Positions 63,262 through 64,000 of a stretch of 64,000 bases of DNA are shown here, piece after piece. The position numbers and the translations under genes were made by a program. The notes under the pieces were generated by a model that saw only the letters and a program-made list of their open reading frames with translations, was not told where the DNA came from and ran no database searches. Origin of the DNA: Vagococcus penaei (GTDB lineage: Bacteria > Bacillota > Bacilli > Lactobacillales > Vagococcaceae); NCBI RefSeq assembly GCF_001998885.1, contig NZ_CP019609.1:1538001-1602000 (forward strand). The letters run 5' to 3'. Within the stretch, counting starts at the first letter, position 1; each line of letters opens with the position of its first letter.

Positions 63262-64000
63262 GTGAGTTACAAATCGGAATTAATGGATAAATTAGATTAT
63301 TCTATTTTGAAAAAGCAACAATTGATTGAGACCAGTTTTAGTCGGTATGTCTGGCGCTCAGTTTTAGCAACATTATATTTAAGTTTAGGCTCAGCGATTG
63401 CTATTGGGTTTGGGTTGAAATTTGATGGTTCAGTCGGAAAAACATTGTATGCGTTTGCTTTTGCATTAGGACTAATGCTAATTGTTTTCTTGAATGCTGA
63501 GTTAGGTACATCAAATATGATGTATATGACCGTTGCAAGATATCGCCAAAAATTAACGACAGGTCAAGCAGCAAAAATTTTAGCAGTTTGTGTCCTATTT
63601 AATCTGATTGGTGCTGTGGTATGTGCTTATCTATTAGCGCAAACTGGTGCTTTTAAAGGCTTAGCAAGCGATAACTTTTTAACACATATTGTAGTAGGGA
63701 AAATGGAAAAAACAATTCCGCAAACCTTAATTGAAGCGATTTTCGCTAATGTGATTGTTAACTTAGCGGTTATGATGTCTTTAGTTGTTAAAGGGGATGC
63801 TGGTCGAATTATGGCAATTATTTTAGTCATTTCAATTTTTACTTTTTTAGGTTTTGAGCACGTTATTGCTAATTTTATTTATTTTCCTTTAGCAATTTTC
63901 ACATCAAATGACCCTATTCAAGGTTTGACAGTCATCAATGTAGCAACCAATGTAATTGTAACATTCGTTGGAAATTTTATTGGTGGTGGTCTAATTATTG
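63262..64000 (+). CDS. Formate/nitrite transporter family protein (3' partial)
   Basis: A pentameric channel-type transporter for formate or nitrite in the membrane. The frame opens at GTG 63262 behind AAGGAGAGG and stays open to the right edge, giving 246 residues. FNT features are visible: NAELGTSNMMYMTVARYR, an extended loop after the third helix, NVIVNLAVMMS and GFEHVIANFIYFPLAIF (with the central His), then NFIGGGLI. Formate, nitrite or other small anions cannot be told apart from the sequence alone. Confidence 0.88.
   Translation, partial: MSYKSELMDKLDYSILKKQQLIETSFSRYVWRSVLATLYLSLGSAIAIGFGLKFDGSVGKTLYAFAFALGLMLIVFLNAELGTSNMMYMTVARYRQKLTTGQAAKILAVCVLFNLIGAVVCAYLLAQTGAFKGLASDNFLTHIVVGKMEKTIPQTLIEAIFANVIVNLAVMMSLVVKGDAGRIMAIILVISIFTFLGFEHVIANFIYFPLAIFTSNDPIQGLTVINVATNVIVTFVGNFIGGGLII

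Noticed and set aside
1-64000. CRISPR array, prophage or integrated plasmid
   Set aside because: No regularly spaced repeats, integrase, phage structural or replication genes are seen; repeats found are IS ends, duplicated terminators and operators.

Overview
The window is AT-rich DNA from a low-GC Gram-positive bacterium. The best fit is the Lactobacillales, close to Enterococcus or Vagococcus. Three things support this: an IreB protein with the N-terminal Thr pair known from Enterococcus, the fused glutathione synthase GshF, and a gene order that follows the Bacillus/Enterococcus core chromosome. No phage, plasmid, CRISPR or rRNA genes are seen. Almost everything is core genome, interrupted by two intact insertion sequences and one IS remnant.

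Layout, left to right. (1) 1-10635: rsgA-rpe-thiN, a secreted GW-repeat cysteine hydrolase, rpmB (opposite strand), an Asp23-family protein, a FakA-type kinase, recG, plsX and acpP. (2) 10906-20446: a complete oligopeptide ABC transporter (oppDFBCA) plus a second, closely similar oppA with a near-copy of the operon promoter; an ISL3-family element sits between the two oppA genes. (3) 20506-26970: rnc, smc, a HAD phosphatase and ftsY, the usual continuation of the acpP cluster. (4) 27022-33559: a fructose operon (fruR-fruK-fruA) with a visible operator, an orphan PTS IIA, and gshF. (5) 33626-39301: prsA, ytxH-like and hit on the minus strand, then ecsAB, ytmP-like and trmB. (6) An IS1182-family element at 39352-40886. 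(7) 41068-47569: osmC-like, a PepSY-like protein, M42 peptidase, thioredoxin-like protein, uspA, ytpR, then ireB-ruvX-yrzB, two small membrane proteins and a TraX-family protein. (8) 47683-56052: rnhC, then zapA-cvpA-mutS2-trxA-uvrC and ndh. (9) 56147-61877: two PadR regulators, each with its own operator and membrane partner, followed by an ABC-2 type exporter and a CPBP protease. This is the least standard region. (10) 61922-64000: an IS remnant, a tRNA-like RNA, rpsD with a structured leader, and the start of a formate/nitrite transporter.

Most notable observations: both intact IS elements landed in intrinsic terminator hairpins and left the genes intact; the IS1182 transposase borrows its stop codon from the target hairpin; uvrC carries a one-base frameshift in an A7 run that replaces its last 13 residues, and these are readable in another frame; a tRNA-like element at 62065-62151 has a good acceptor stem and T arm but no anticodon arm; and the tandem PadR modules at 56426-61877 look like a self-regulated envelope-stress or antimicrobial-response cluster.

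Start codons were chosen from Shine-Dalgarno spacing, so several differ from the longest open frame; this is noted per gene. All functional names rest on motif and family recognition by eye, not on database searches.
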